From the NCBI GenBank assembly GCA_007679095.1, contig VEFU01000029.1, positions 1-53,656 of the forward strand: DNA of 53,656 bases, written 5' to 3'. This document shows, in pieces, positions 33,573 to 43,163 of the stretch. How positions within the stretch are numbered: the first letter of the stretch is position 1; every line of letters begins with the position of its first letter. The position numbers were made by a program, and so were the translations under genes. The notes beneath the pieces are model-generated. The model was given only the letters and a program-made list of their open reading frames with translations. It ran no database searches and was not told where the DNA came from. This DNA is from Paenibacillus bovis (GTDB lineage: Bacteria > Bacillota > Bacilli > Bacillales > Bacillaceae_C).

Positions 33573-33597
33573 GCACGGGAAATTCCGTGTTTTTTCT
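33573..33597 (+). terminator. Terminator of the unknown gene upstream of ddl
   Basis: GCACGG / CCGTG stem with a six-base loop, then TTTTTT. Confidence 0.8.
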
Positions 33598-33829
33598 TTG
33601 AAGAAAATACTGAAAACCTATCATACGAGAGTAGTGTATTGTGAAACAGGTATGATAAAAGATAAGGAATTGACCGGAGTATAGAAGCATAAAGCATTGC
33701 GCTTTTCTTTGCACGTTCTAGTCATTCGCCCATATTATTAAGTAAGTGAAAGTAAGATAATAAAATTTTAGATTATTGTTTTCCCTTCGTGGTAAAATAA
33801 AAGACATCTGTATAGCCTGGAGGATAAAA

Positions 33830-34891
33830 ATGAAGAAAAATATTTGTTTATTGTATGGTGGTAAATCAGCCGAACATGAAGTGTCATTACAAACTGCTAA
33901 AGCTGTTATCCAAGCTTTGGATACGAGTAAATTTGCGATTCATCCTATTTTCATTACGAAAGAAGGCACTTGGTTTAAAGGTCCAGAATTAACTGGACCT
34001 GTTGAAAGTGTAGAAGAATTACAATTTGTAGATAATGGTCAACAAATATATCCTAATGCATTAACGGAGAATTTTTCTTACGATGTCGTATTTCCATTAT
34101 TGCATGGACCAAATGGTGAAGATGGTACAGTTCAAGGAATGCTAGAACTATTGAATATACCTTATGTTGGTAATGGTGTGCTTGCTTCATCTGCAGGTAT
34201 GGATAAGGTGATCATGAAGAATTTGTTTGCTCAAGCAGGGTTGGAGCAAGTGAACTATGTATGGTTTATTCGTAGCACATGGGAAGCAGCACCTGAAAGA
34301 GCTTATGATCAAGTAGAAAAGGAACTCGGATACCCTTGTTTTGTAAAACCAGCGAATTTAGGTTCCAGTGTAGGAATATCTAAATGTGATAATCGAGAAG
34401 AACTCGATAAGGCATTTATCGAAGCATTTAAATACGACCGCAAAATTATTATAGAAGAAGGCGTAACAGCACGAGAAATTGAAATCGGTGTGTTAGGAAA
34501 TGATTTTCCTGAATGTTCAGTAGCTGGTGAGATTGTACCGAAGAAAGAATTTTATGATTATCAGTCAAAATACTTAGATGGAGAAACTGCTCTCGTTATT
34601 CCTGCAGAAGTAACTGCGGAACAATATACAGAACTACGAACGATGGCAACAAATGCTTTTAAGGTGTTGGATTGTTCAGGTCTTATACGAGCAGATTTCT
34701 TTGTAACGAATGATGGCAAAACATTTATTAATGAAGTGAACACAATGCCAGGATTCACACCGTTTAGTATGTTCCCGCTCCTATGGAAACATACAGGTGT
34801 AGATTATCCACAATTAATTGAGCGTTTAGTAGAACTAGCTCTTGAGCGTTATCAAGAAAAACAAAGCATCACACATATACATCAATCTTAA
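33830..34891 (+). CDS. ddl: D-alanine--D-alanine ligase
   Basis: A 353-residue ATP-grasp ligase making the D-Ala-D-Ala dipeptide for peptidoglycan. Visible are [13 protein letters not shown] (substrate loop), [28 protein letters not shown] (ATP grasp), [10 protein letters not shown] and the metal site [12 protein letters not shown]. The ATG at 33830 follows CTGGAGGAT. It precedes murF as in B. subtilis, but a terminator-like hairpin stands between them. Ligand supply comes from alr about 8 kb downstream. Confidence 0.95.
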   Translation: MKKNICLLYGGKSAEHEVSLQTAKAVIQALDTSKFAIHPIFITKEGTWFKGPELTGPVESVEELQFVDNGQQIYPNALTENFSYDVVFPLLHGPNGEDGTVQGMLELLNIPYVGNGVLASSAGMDKVIMKNLFAQAGLEQVNYVWFIRSTWEAAPERAYDQVEKELGYPCFVKPANLGSSVGISKCDNREELDKAFIEAFKYDRKIIIEEGVTAREIEIGVLGNDFPECSVAGEIVPKKEFYDYQSKYLDGETALVIPAEVTAEQYTELRTMATNAFKVLDCSGLIRADFFVTNDGKTFINEVNTMPGFTPFSMFPLLWKHTGVDYPQLIERLVELALERYQEKQSITHIHQS

Positions 34892-34896
34892 AAAAT

Positions 34897-34943
34897 AAGG
34901 TGTCTCTGGAGCAAAACATATGCCCCTTGTGAGACACCTTTCT
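34897..34943 (+). terminator. Terminator or attenuator between ddl and murF
   Basis: Arms AAGGTGTCTC / GAGACACCTT enclose a 24-base loop, then TTTCT. The T-run is short, so read-through is likely. Confidence 0.65.
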
Positions 34944-34963
34944 AATGCAAAGGAGGTTATATA

Positions 34964-36367
34964 ATGATCAATAGGTCGATTGAACAGTTAACACAGATGA
35001 TTCAACTGAAAAATGATGTTTCCGAGTATCATCACGTTCGTATTAACGGTGTAGCTTTTGATACAAGATTAATTAAGCCAGGAAATTTATTTGTTCCACT
35101 GAAGGGGGAACAAGCAGATGGCCATGATTACGTAGATAAGGCATTAGTACAAGGGGCATCTGCAGTATTATGGCAAAAAGATATGCCAAATCCACCGGAA
35201 AACACAGCTGTTTTAATGGTGGAGGATACATTGCTTGCATTACAACAATTAGCAAAATCCTATCTAGATCAACTGAATGTAAAAGTAATCGGGATTACTG
35301 GCAGTAATGGGAAAACAACAACAAAAGATATAGCAGCAGCAGTTTTTGCCCAAAAATATAAAGTTCATAAAACAGAGGGGAATTTTAATAACCATATTGG
35401 TCTCCCAATTACGGTCCTTACCATGCCAGAAGAAACAGAAGTTGCGATTCTGGAAATGGGAATGAGTCAAAAAGGGGAGATTTCTGTATTAACGAAGATT
35501 GCTCGTCCAGATGTAGCAATCATTACCAATATTGGAGAAGCGCATTTACAAGATCTAGGATCAAGGCAAGGTATTGCCGAGGCTAAGTTAGAAATCTTAG
35601 AAGGACTAAAAGATAATGGCTTATTTATTTATCCAGGCGATGAACCACTTTTAGCGAATGTAGATGCACCACATTCGTTTACTTTTGGTGAAACAGCAAA
35701 CAATGAATTCTATCCTGTTGATATCCAAATGGATGAGCAAGGAAGCTCTTTTAGTGTACCTGCTCTTTCAGAAAGTAGTTTTTATTTGCCAATTGCAGGG
35801 AAACACAACATTTTAAATTCACTAGCAGTCCTACTAGCTGCAAGAAAACTTTCCATCTCCATTGAATCGATGAAAGCCGGATTGAAATCTGTCGCATTAT
35901 CCAGTATGCGAATGGAATGGCATGATGGTGTGAAGAACACGAAGATATTAAATGACGCCTATAATGCGAGTCCTACATCGATGAAGGCAGTTATTTCGAT
36001 GCTGGAGAGTTTAAATGTGGAGCGGGATAAGGTCGTTGTGTTAGGAGATATGTTAGAACTTGGTGATCAAGAAATAAATTTTCATGTGCAAATTGGCGAG
36101 TTAATTAATCCAGAGAACATAAAATATGTGTTCACTTTTGGACCATTAGCACAACATATTGCTGCAGGTGCTCGGAATAATTTTCCTGAGAATCGTGTTT
36201 TTGCCTATACGGATAAATCCGAATTAATTACCACACTTCACGATAAGATAAGTGGCAATGAGCTTATTTTAGTCAAAGCATCAAGAGGTATGAAGTTAGA
36301 AGAAGTTGTAAATTCCTTCGTTATGGAAAAATACTTTCCTAATTCTTCTCAGCACAATCTCGGATAA
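34964..36367 (+). CDS. murF: UDP-N-acetylmuramoyl-tripeptide--D-alanyl-D-alanine ligase
   Basis: A 467-residue Mur ligase that adds D-Ala-D-Ala to the UDP-MurNAc-tripeptide in the cytoplasm. Domain order is an N-terminal UDP-binding part (FDTRLIKPGNLFVPLKGEQADGH), ATP-binding loop GITGSNGKTTTK at about residues 107-118, EMGMSQKGEI, and the C-terminal domain with LNDAYNASPTSM and LGDMLELG. AAAGGAGG precedes the ATG. The product of ddl is its substrate. Confidence 0.96.
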   Translation: MINRSIEQLTQMIQLKNDVSEYHHVRINGVAFDTRLIKPGNLFVPLKGEQADGHDYVDKALVQGASAVLWQKDMPNPPENTAVLMVEDTLLALQQLAKSYLDQLNVKVIGITGSNGKTTTKDIAAAVFAQKYKVHKTEGNFNNHIGLPITVLTMPEETEVAILEMGMSQKGEISVLTKIARPDVAIITNIGEAHLQDLGSRQGIAEAKLEILEGLKDNGLFIYPGDEPLLANVDAPHSFTFGETANNEFYPVDIQMDEQGSSFSVPALSESSFYLPIAGKHNILNSLAVLLAARKLSISIESMKAGLKSVALSSMRMEWHDGVKNTKILNDAYNASPTSMKAVISMLESLNVERDKVVVLGDMLELGDQEINFHVQIGELINPENIKYVFTFGPLAQHIAAGARNNFPENRVFAYTDKSELITTLHDKISGNELILVKASRGMKLEEVVNSFVMEKYFPNSSQHNLG

Positions 36368-36516
36368 ATAAACTGAATGATGTAAAAAATATTAAATAAT
36401 AATATCAATCCAAGTGCAATTGTATTCAAAAACAATTAGTGATAGAATAATCAACATCGTTTACGAATTTTCGCGACAGTTCTTACGTAAAAAATGTCTA
36501 ATGGACATTGATATAG

Positions 36517-36545
36517 GGTATAGACACTTGAGTGGTCTATCCCTC
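36517..36545 (+). promoter_or_regulatory. Hairpin in the leader of the DEAD-box helicase gene
   Basis: AGGGTATAGACAC / GTGGTCTATCCCT form a stem with a small bulge and four-base loop. It ends about 15 bases before the AAAGGAG ribosome binding site. No T-run follows, so it is not a terminator; it may tune translation or message stability. Confidence 0.5.
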
Positions 36546-36576
36546 AATTTGAAGTACTCAAAGGAGATTGAGAAGA

Positions 36577-38025
36577 TTGACGAAGTTTGCAGATTTAGAC
36601 TTGAGTCCTGCTCTGTTAAAAGCAGTTAACAGAATGGGCTTTGAGGAAGCAACACCAATACAGGCAAAAACGATACCATTAAGTAAGCAAGGAAAAGATT
36701 TGATCGGGCAAGCACAAACAGGTACAGGTAAGACTGCTGCTTTCGGTATTCCATTAATAGAAAAAATTGATGTGAAATCACCACATGTTCAAGGGATTAT
36801 TATTGCGCCAACAAGGGAATTAGCCATCCAAGTTTCGGAAGAATTATATAAAATTGGTATGGATGCCCGAGCGAAGGTACTCGCAGTTTATGGCGGATCT
36901 GATATTCAACGACAAATCCGTTCATTGAAAAAAGGTCCACATATTATTGTTGGTACACCCGGAAGAATTTTGGACCATATTAAGAGAAGAACGTTAAAGT
37001 TAAATAATGTTCATACATTGATTTTGGATGAAGCAGATGAAATGCTCAACATGGGATTCATTGATGATATTGAAGCAATTCTTGAAACTGTTCCTGACGA
37101 AAGACAAACATTACTATTCTCGGCTACAATGCCAGCGCCAATTAGAAGAATTGCTGAACGTTTCATGAAAAGCCCTGAAACAGTTCGAATTGAAGCGAAA
37201 GAAATGACGGTTCCTTTAATTGAGCAATTTTTCATTAAAGTACCTGAGCGTGAGAAATTTGATGTTCTTTCTCGTTTAATTGATACACAGTCCCCTGAAT
37301 TAGCAATCGTATTTGGTCGTACAAAGCGTCGTGTAGATGAGTTATCAAATGCATTGACACTTAGAGGCTATACTGCTGAAGGAATTCATGGTGATTTAAG
37401 CCAAGCGAAGCGTCTATCTGTTTTAAAGAAATTTAAATCAGGTAAAGTAGATGTACTAGTTGCAACAGATGTTGCTGCACGAGGATTAGATATTTCTGGT
37501 GTTACACATGTATACAACTATGATATTCCACAAGATCCTGAAAGCTATGTGCATAGAATCGGTAGAACTGGTCGTGCAGGTAAAGAAGGAATGGCAATTA
37601 CGTTTGTAAGTCCACGTGAAATGGGATACCTACGAATCGTTGAACAAACAACGAAGAAACGTATGCAACCAATGCGTCCACCTACATGGGATGAAGCGCT
37701 AGAAGGTCAACAAAGAATTACAATGGAAAAGTTGGATGAAGCAATTAAAGAAGGCAATTTAGATGAATATAAAACTGTTGCGAATGAGCTTTTGATGGAG
37801 CATGATGATGCAGTATCCATCATTGCTGCAGCACTTAAAGTGCTAACAAAAGAGCCAGATAAGACTCCGGTTCATATTACAGAAGAGCGCCCACTACCAG
37901 CTAAGAAAGACCAATATCACGGAGGCGGTAATAATCGCAATAGACGTGGGAAATCTGGTCAACAACCGTATAAGGGAAATCGAAATAAAAGTAAACCACA
38001 ACGTCGCAGTGGAAGAAGACCGTAA
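36577..38025 (+). CDS. cshA: DEAD-box RNA helicase (CshA type)
   Basis: A 482-residue ATP-dependent RNA helicase. Motifs in order: Q motif near [14 protein letters not shown] (Walker A), PTRELA, DEAD box [13 protein letters not shown] (LLFSATMP), and [10 protein letters not shown] in the second RecA domain. A basic, Arg/Gly-rich tail ([13 protein letters not shown]) follows, as in CshA, which works in ribosome assembly and the RNA degradosome. The TTG at 36577 stands 10 bases after AAAGGAG; an in-frame TTG at 36568 is too close. Position after murF matches ydbR (cshA) of B. subtilis. Confidence 0.95.
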   Translation: MTKFADLDLSPALLKAVNRMGFEEATPIQAKTIPLSKQGKDLIGQAQTGTGKTAAFGIPLIEKIDVKSPHVQGIIIAPTRELAIQVSEELYKIGMDARAKVLAVYGGSDIQRQIRSLKKGPHIIVGTPGRILDHIKRRTLKLNNVHTLILDEADEMLNMGFIDDIEAILETVPDERQTLLFSATMPAPIRRIAERFMKSPETVRIEAKEMTVPLIEQFFIKVPEREKFDVLSRLIDTQSPELAIVFGRTKRRVDELSNALTLRGYTAEGIHGDLSQAKRLSVLKKFKSGKVDVLVATDVAARGLDISGVTHVYNYDIPQDPESYVHRIGRTGRAGKEGMAITFVSPREMGYLRIVEQTTKKRMQPMRPPTWDEALEGQQRITMEKLDEAIKEGNLDEYKTVANELLMEHDDAVSIIAAALKVLTKEPDKTPVHITEERPLPAKKDQYHGGGNNRNRRGKSGQQPYKGNRNKSKPQRRSGRRP

Positions 38026-38121
38026 AAGGAAACATCACATACGGTAAATGGGAAATTTGATTCCCCCTACAAGAGCTCGCCAAAAAGCGTAAGCGATCAT
38101 AGAACGAGAAAAACTGTTCAT

Positions 38122-38154
38122 CAAAGCAATCGGTCCATTTCCGGTTGCTTTTTT
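38122..38154 (+). terminator. Terminator of the helicase gene
   Basis: AAAGCAATCGG / CCGGTTGCTTT stem (one G-U pair) with an eight-base loop and six T. Confidence 0.85.
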
Positions 38155-38225
38155 AATGGAATTATTTCATGAATCCTTTTAATTTCATTAACGTATATAA
38201 TAGGTAGATGAAGGGGGAGGCGCGT

Positions 38226-38711
38226 ATGGAAATCGGACAGCCCAAACATCAAATATCTATTGATGGTTTAAAGGTATGGAGAATTACAGCAACGATAACT
38301 AGTGTAATTTTATGGCTAGTATTAATTGGAGTAGGGATAGCTACGTACATATTTGAATGGCCGATTGTATTGTATGTATGGTTAGCAGCAGGAATATTAG
38401 TGCTCTCAACCATATCAAGTATTTTTATAATACCTTCTATCCGTTGGCGTCGTTTTCGATATGAAGTAAGGGAACAAGAGATTGAAATTCAGCATGGGGT
38501 ATTTGTTATAACTCGGACGTTAGTGCCCATGATCAGGGTTCAACATGTAGATACTGTTCAAGGTCCTTTATTACGTAAATATAATTTGGCGACGATTGAA
38601 ATTTCTACAGCTGCATCTAAACACGAAATTCCTGCTATTAATGTGGAAGAAGCGGAGCAATTACGTCATACTATTTCCAAGTTAGCAAGGGTGGCGGAAG
38701 ATGATGTCTGA
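38226..38711 (+). CDS. ydbS: PH-domain membrane protein YdbS
   Basis: A 161-residue protein with two hydrophobic segments (residues 20-70) and one bacterial PH (bPH_2) domain containing RWRRFRYEVREQEIEIQHGVFVITRTLVPMIRVQHVDTVQGPLLRKYNL. The repeated R-x-Q-x-V-x-x-Q block is the family mark. The ATG at 38226 follows AGGGGGAGG. It overlaps ydbT by 11 bases; both face the membrane. In B. subtilis ydbS and ydbT confer resistance to secreted antimicrobial compounds of B. amyloliquefaciens. Confidence 0.88.
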   Translation: MEIGQPKHQISIDGLKVWRITATITSVILWLVLIGVGIATYIFEWPIVLYVWLAAGILVLSTISSIFIIPSIRWRRFRYEVREQEIEIQHGVFVITRTLVPMIRVQHVDTVQGPLLRKYNLATIEISTAASKHEIPAINVEEAEQLRHTISKLARVAEDDV

Positions 38712-40173
38712 ACCGAAGCGTCTGCATCCAATTACCATTATTTTTAATGCCGCAAAGAATGTGAAAGAAGTGATTATTCCGCTACTCCTTTATTTCGCAG
38801 TGTTTGCATTTAAAGATGGAATTAACACTAAATTGCTTATGTGGGCACCGGCAGTAATTGTGCTCGCCGGACTTGTATTGATGGGAGTACCCGCTTTTAT
38901 TTCGTGGTTACGCTATACATATAGAGTCGAAGATATGGAACTTCGTATTGAATATGGATTGTTTGTGAAGAAAAAACGTTATATTCCGTTCGATCGCATT
39001 CAAAGTCTTGATTTTTCAGAGCATATACTCCATAGACCATTTGGACTTGTGAAAGTGAAAGTCGAGACAGCAGGTGGAAATGACGATAGTGCAGAGGCAG
39101 AAATGAGTGCTGTGAAGAAAGAAGAAGCAGAAGCACTAAAGCGGTTGATTGCTGAGGCGAAAAATAGCAAGAATCCAAATGTTATCTCAGAAGAAGAGGT
39201 AGAGGTTGAAAAGGAATCGATTTTATATAAAATTAGTCAGAAACAGCTTCTTTTTATTGCGTCTACGTCCGGTAGTGCCGGTGTTGTCCTCTCTGCTATT
39301 TTTGCATTTGCATCCCAATTTAATGATATTATCCCTTTTGAAAAGTTTTTTGATGAACTGCAGCACATTGTGAAAGCGGGATATGTATTATTAGGAATTT
39401 TGATTATCATTGGGCTTATTCTTGCATGGATCATATCTGTCGTGATGGCTTATTTAAAGTATAATGATTTTACTTTAAAAGTAGTGGAGAATGATTTAGT
39501 TATTACCCGTGGGTTATTGGAAAAAAGAACAACGACCATCCCAATTCGGCGTATTCAAGCTATCCGAATACAGGAAAGTCCATTTAGACAGCCGTTTGGT
39601 TATGCAAGTGTATCAGTTGAATATGCGGGATCTGCAATTGATGAAAAAGCAGAAGGTCTCATCATCCCAGTAGTAAAGAAAAACATCATAGGTACTATTC
39701 TTGGGGAGACATTAACTGATTACTCCTTCCATCCAGAAATTATCCCTGCGCCACGGTCAGCAAAGAGTAGATATCTCTTTATGAAGTTCTGTATTTTTGC
39801 GATTGTCACGTTGATATTATCGATTTGGTTGTGGCCATACGGTCTATTATCCGCTCTACTTATCATAGGTGCATCTGTATTAGGGTTATATCAGTTCAAG
39901 TCAGCTGGTTATAGCATTACAGGCAGCCAACTGACATTGCGTTACCGTGGAATTGATCAACAAACAGTATTAATGAAGAAAAATCGTATTCAATCTGTGG
40001 ATATGTCCGTGAATTGGTTTCAAAAACGTGCAGGTTTAGCATCAGTTGAAACATCGGTCATGAGTGGTGGCAATTCAAGTGCGAAAGTAAAGCATATCCG
40101 ATTGGAAGATGCGAAAGAAATTTATGAATGGTATCGACCAAACATAGTAAAAGCAGACCATGGAAATATTTAA
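38701..40173 (+). CDS. ydbT: Multi-PH-domain membrane protein YdbT
   Basis: A 490-residue protein with about six hydrophobic segments and three bPH_2 domains, each with the same block: VKKKRYIPFDRIQSLDFSEH, KRTTTIPIRRIQAIRIQES and VLMKKNRIQSVDMSVNW. It starts inside the end of ydbS (two adjacent ATGs at 38701 and 38704, ribosome binding site GGTGGCGG). YdbS and YdbT are thought to act together; the molecular function is unknown. Confidence 0.88.
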   Translation: MMSEPKRLHPITIIFNAAKNVKEVIIPLLLYFAVFAFKDGINTKLLMWAPAVIVLAGLVLMGVPAFISWLRYTYRVEDMELRIEYGLFVKKKRYIPFDRIQSLDFSEHILHRPFGLVKVKVETAGGNDDSAEAEMSAVKKEEAEALKRLIAEAKNSKNPNVISEEEVEVEKESILYKISQKQLLFIASTSGSAGVVLSAIFAFASQFNDIIPFEKFFDELQHIVKAGYVLLGILIIIGLILAWIISVVMAYLKYNDFTLKVVENDLVITRGLLEKRTTTIPIRRIQAIRIQESPFRQPFGYASVSVEYAGSAIDEKAEGLIIPVVKKNIIGTILGETLTDYSFHPEIIPAPRSAKSRYLFMKFCIFAIVTLILSIWLWPYGLLSALLIIGASVLGLYQFKSAGYSITGSQLTLRYRGIDQQTVLMKKNRIQSVDMSVNWFQKRAGLASVETSVMSGGNSSAKVKHIRLEDAKEIYEWYRPNIVKADHGNI

Positions 40174-40192
40174 TTCCGCTGGTCTGCTTTTT

Positions 40193-40795
40193 TTAATGGA
40201 AATGAATGCTCTTAAATTGTAAAATGATCCTTCCGATAATAAATCCACTAGCAAGGCCGAAAAGGTGACCGATAATATTAACATTTGGACTGAAAAACGT
40301 CATAATGACACTAATAGCTACCATTGGTAAAATAACTTGTTTACCATAAAACGGCATCGCATGTTTATTAAATAGAAGAACTGCAAGGTAAATACCGAAC
40401 AATCCGAAAATCGCCCCACTTGCACCGATATGAGTATAATATGGTGGTTTGATCATCAATGTTGCAATATTTGCTCCAATACCGCTTCCGATATATGCGA
40501 TAATGAATAGTCCTTTCCCTAGTGCCCGTTCTAATGCAGGCCCAAATAAGATGAGGGAAAAAGAGTTAAATAATACATGGGCAAATGCTACATGTATGAA
40601 AATGGGTGTTATTAGACGCCAATACTCTCCGTTTAAAATATAAATATTTGTACCTGCTAATGTGCTAAATAGCTCTTGGTTAGGAAACAAAGATGTGTTC
40701 ATGATGATAAAAATAACGATATGAATGGCGATAATGATTGATATGATAGGATAGTAATGGAGAAATTGACGAAAGCTTTCTGTTCTTAGAAACAG
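40193..40795 (-). CDS. ydcA: Rhomboid-family intramembrane serine protease, apparent CTG start
   Basis: Six hydrophobic segments with the rhomboid catalytic motif HIGASGAIFG (Ser) and the catalytic His in NIIGHLFGLASGF. From the first ATG (40702) the protein would have only 169 residues and lack its first transmembrane helix. The frame continues upstream for 31 codons (FLRTESFRQFLHYYPIISII...), giving 200 residues, the usual size, and the only reasonable start is a CTG at 40795 placed 9 bases after AAAGGAG. No ATG, GTG or TTG lies between the upstream in-frame stop and 40702. Position matches ydcA of B. subtilis. Confidence 0.82.
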   Translation of the reverse strand: MFLRTESFRQFLHYYPIISIIIAIHIVIFIIMNTSLFPNQELFSTLAGTNIYILNGEYWRLITPIFIHVAFAHVLFNSFSLILFGPALERALGKGLFIIAYIGSGIGANIATLMIKPPYYTHIGASGAIFGLFGIYLAVLLFNKHAMPFYGKQVILPMVAISVIMTFFSPNVNIIGHLFGLASGFIIGRIILQFKSIHFH

Positions 40796-40907
40796 TACAT
40801 ATCGCTCCTTTCACATGTGATTATCATAAGCATAATTCATAGTAGTTGGATGGACAACTGTTTTATACGTATGTGTAGAAATAATATTTTAGAATACAGG
40901 TGATAGA

Positions 40908-41261
40908 ATGATTATTGGCATAGGCTTAGATATAGTAGAAATCGAAAGAATTGATAAACTTCGTCTTGCTCAGAAACGCTTTCCAGCACGAATTTTAACG
41001 GATGCAGAACTGGACCATTATGAAAGTTTAAATGAGAAGCGGAAAGCAGAATTTCTAGCAGGACGTTTTGCAGCCAAAGAGGCATATTCAAAAGCAAGAG
41101 GTGTAGGGATCGGACGTGTCCTTTCCTTTCAGGATATAGAGGTTTCTGCCGATGCTAATGGAAAGCCATTGATTGTAAAACCTGACTTTCATCGTTCGCA
41201 TTTAAGTATAACCCATTCCGATAAATATGCGGCTGCGCAAGTAATAATTGAATCGGAATAA
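40908..41261 (+). CDS. acpS: Holo-acyl-carrier-protein synthase
   Basis: A 117-residue enzyme that moves the phosphopantetheine arm of CoA to acyl carrier protein. Conserved blocks are GIGLDIVEIERI (metal-binding Asp) and RFAAKEAYSKA, with a C-terminal HLSITHSDKYAAA. Size and position, between ydcA and ydcC, are standard. CAGGTGATAG precedes the ATG. Confidence 0.95.
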   Translation: MIIGIGLDIVEIERIDKLRLAQKRFPARILTDAELDHYESLNEKRKAEFLAGRFAAKEAYSKARGVGIGRVLSFQDIEVSADANGKPLIVKPDFHRSHLSITHSDKYAAAQVIIESE

Positions 41262-41485
41262 AAAATACGAAATAACTTTTTTACTTGTCCTCATTTGTTA
41301 GACATATTGTCCACACTTGTCTCATATATTTTTAGTGCGTGGGAGAGAGAGGATTTGGCTCTGGGTATGATTGTCTCGTTGTGCGGAGCGGATCGCGAAA
41401 GAACAATGTTTCTAATTAATATCCCTGAAGTCTGCAATCTCTCTTCTTTTCATCGATCAAATGAGATAATAAAGGGGCTGAAGGA

Positions 41486-42505
41486 ATGAGGAAGGAGTTA
41501 TGGCTAGTTATAGCTTTAATTGCTGTAATTGCTATACTATCTGCATGCGGAACGAAGTCACAGGAAGATGTAACAAAGGACCTACAAGAAAAAGCAGAAG
41601 AATTAAAAGGGTACAAGGCTACAGCCAAAATGACACTGGCAGTTGGAAATGAACCACATTCATACGACATTGACATCTGGCATAACAAACCAGGAGATTA
41701 TCGTGTACATTTGAAAAATGAAAAGAAGAACCAAAGTCAAATGATCTTACGCAATAAAACTGGTGTGTATGTGTTGACGCCTGCCCTGAATAAGAGTTAC
41801 AAATTCCAAAGTGATTGGCCAAAAAATAGTAGTCAAGCCTATTTATATGAGTCGCTTGTTGCCGATATTTTAGCAGATAGTGAAGCGAAGTTTAAAGCTA
41901 CGAAAGAACATTATGTGTTTGAAACAAAAACTCGCTACCAAAATAAAAATATGTTACCTAACCAAGAAATTACGTTTAAAAAGGATACCCTGGAACCAGT
42001 TAGTGTAAAGGTAATGGATGCGAATCAAAACCCAGTTGTTACAGTAGAATTCTCTAAAATGGAATTCAATCCGAAATTCGATAAGAACTCTTTTGATACG
42101 AATAATAGTATGACTAGTGCACAGTTGGATGTAGAAGTTATTGGCGATAATGGGGATTCCGAATTCTCCGTTCAATATTCGATGGCTGACATTCCAGGAA
42201 TTACACTAGTAGAAGAAAAAGTAGTGAACACTGAAAATGGTAAGCGTGCATTGCTTTCATATGCTGGTGAAGATAAATCATTTACAATCATTCAAGAGAA
42301 AGTCGATGTTATCCCTGCAACTTCTATGGAAACAGTAAATGTGAATGGGGAAATGGTAGACCTTGGATTTACGATTGGTGCCATGACAGATAAGACTATT
42401 TCTTGGAGTGATAATGGAGTAGAATTCCTCCTAGTTTCGAATGATTTAACACCAGAAGAGATGATTATGGTTGCTAAATCCGTTCAGGGTGGAGTAGTAA
42501 AATAA
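41486..42505 (+). CDS. ydcC: LolA-like lipoprotein YdcC
   Basis: A 339-residue lipoprotein: MRKELWLVIALIAVIAILSAC with Cys at residue 21, followed by a LolA/LppX-like beta domain (DIWHNKPGDYRVHLKNEKK, QMILRNKTGVYVLTPALNKSY, GNDSEFSVQYS-like repeats). It should sit on the outer face of the membrane; relatives in B. subtilis are dispensable sporulation- or envelope-related proteins. AAGGGGCTGAAGGA precedes the ATG. Ends at a terminator. Confidence 0.88.
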   Translation: MRKELWLVIALIAVIAILSACGTKSQEDVTKDLQEKAEELKGYKATAKMTLAVGNEPHSYDIDIWHNKPGDYRVHLKNEKKNQSQMILRNKTGVYVLTPALNKSYKFQSDWPKNSSQAYLYESLVADILADSEAKFKATKEHYVFETKTRYQNKNMLPNQEITFKKDTLEPVSVKVMDANQNPVVTVEFSKMEFNPKFDKNSFDTNNSMTSAQLDVEVIGDNGDSEFSVQYSMADIPGITLVEEKVVNTENGKRALLSYAGEDKSFTIIQEKVDVIPATSMETVNVNGEMVDLGFTIGAMTDKTISWSDNGVEFLLVSNDLTPEEMIMVAKSVQGGVVK

Positions 42506-42515
42506 TTTATATAAA

Positions 42516-42552
42516 AGGGCTGTCCAATAACATTGGGCAGCTTATATTTTTG
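42516..42552 (+). terminator. Terminator of ydcC
   Basis: GCTGTCCAA / TTGGGCAGC with a five-base loop and TTATATTTTT after it. Confidence 0.8.
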
Positions 42553-42605
42553 TCAGTTAACTTGTTTTACCGACTTTAATTTTTATATCCTCTTTGTATG
42601 TTGAA

Positions 42606-42736
42606 TGTTGATTTCCGCTCTAGGCGGACGCTTTCCGCGGGGCGAGCGGTGAGCCGCTTCAGTCGCTTACGCTCCTTTTAGTGTCTCACCTGCACGCTAA
42701 CCCCGCAGGAGTCGCCGCCTGCCGCTTCAATCAACA
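42606..42736. repeat. GC-rich MITE-like repeat, copy 4
   Basis: A 131-bp element with ends TGTTGATT / AATCAACA, inner arms AGGCGG / CCGCCT and core CTTTCCGCGGGGCGAGCGG ... CCCCGCAGGAGTC. Opposite orientation to copies 2 and 3. Confidence 0.9.
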
Positions 42737-42924
42737 TTGTGCGCAAAAACAAAGGATTATTTACTAACAAAGTGATTATTCAACCCAAAAAATATAGATG
42801 AGGATAGAGTATTTCTAAAAGTACACATAATAATCTCCTGTTATTAGAACAGTCAGTTTCAACGGGAAGTACAAGATCGTCAAGCTCCGTGAGGGAACCA
42901 CTTTACGGCGAGAATTATCAATCC

Positions 42925-43020
42925 AACGGAAAGCGAAGTCGCCTGGCAGGCTAATGACGCCACGTCCTGTGGCACCGCCTGCACTAGCACATCCTGTGCG
43001 TCGGAACGTAAATCAACAAC
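42925..43020. repeat. Diverged relative of the GC-rich repeat
   Basis: Keeps one end (GGAACGTAAATCAACA) and a GAAAGCGAAGTCGCCTGG piece, but its interior is replaced by short GC-rich inverted repeats (CACGTCCTGTGG, GCACATCCTGTGC). It lies 190 bases after copy 4 and upstream of alr. Confidence 0.6.
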
Positions 43021-43163
43021 TAAGTTTCTCTCGAAGCAATATTTGAGCCTATCATTAAATTTTTGTAACTTATATTCCTTTTGCTTACTTTTAGTTGACA
43101 TCTTAATTTTGCAGTTCGATAATTACTAGTAGGAACTTAAGCAGAATATGGGAAGTGACACAG

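Noticed and set aside
36414-36629. Open frame spanning the leader of the helicase gene
   Set aside because: No ribosome binding site, and it runs into the helicase in the wrong frame.
41295-41489. 64-codon frame between acpS and ydcC
   Set aside because: TTG start without ribosome binding site, no recognisable features, and not expected between these conserved neighbours.
42606-42736. Insertion sequence
   Set aside because: The element is only about 131 bp and encodes no transposase; described as MITE-like repeat instead.
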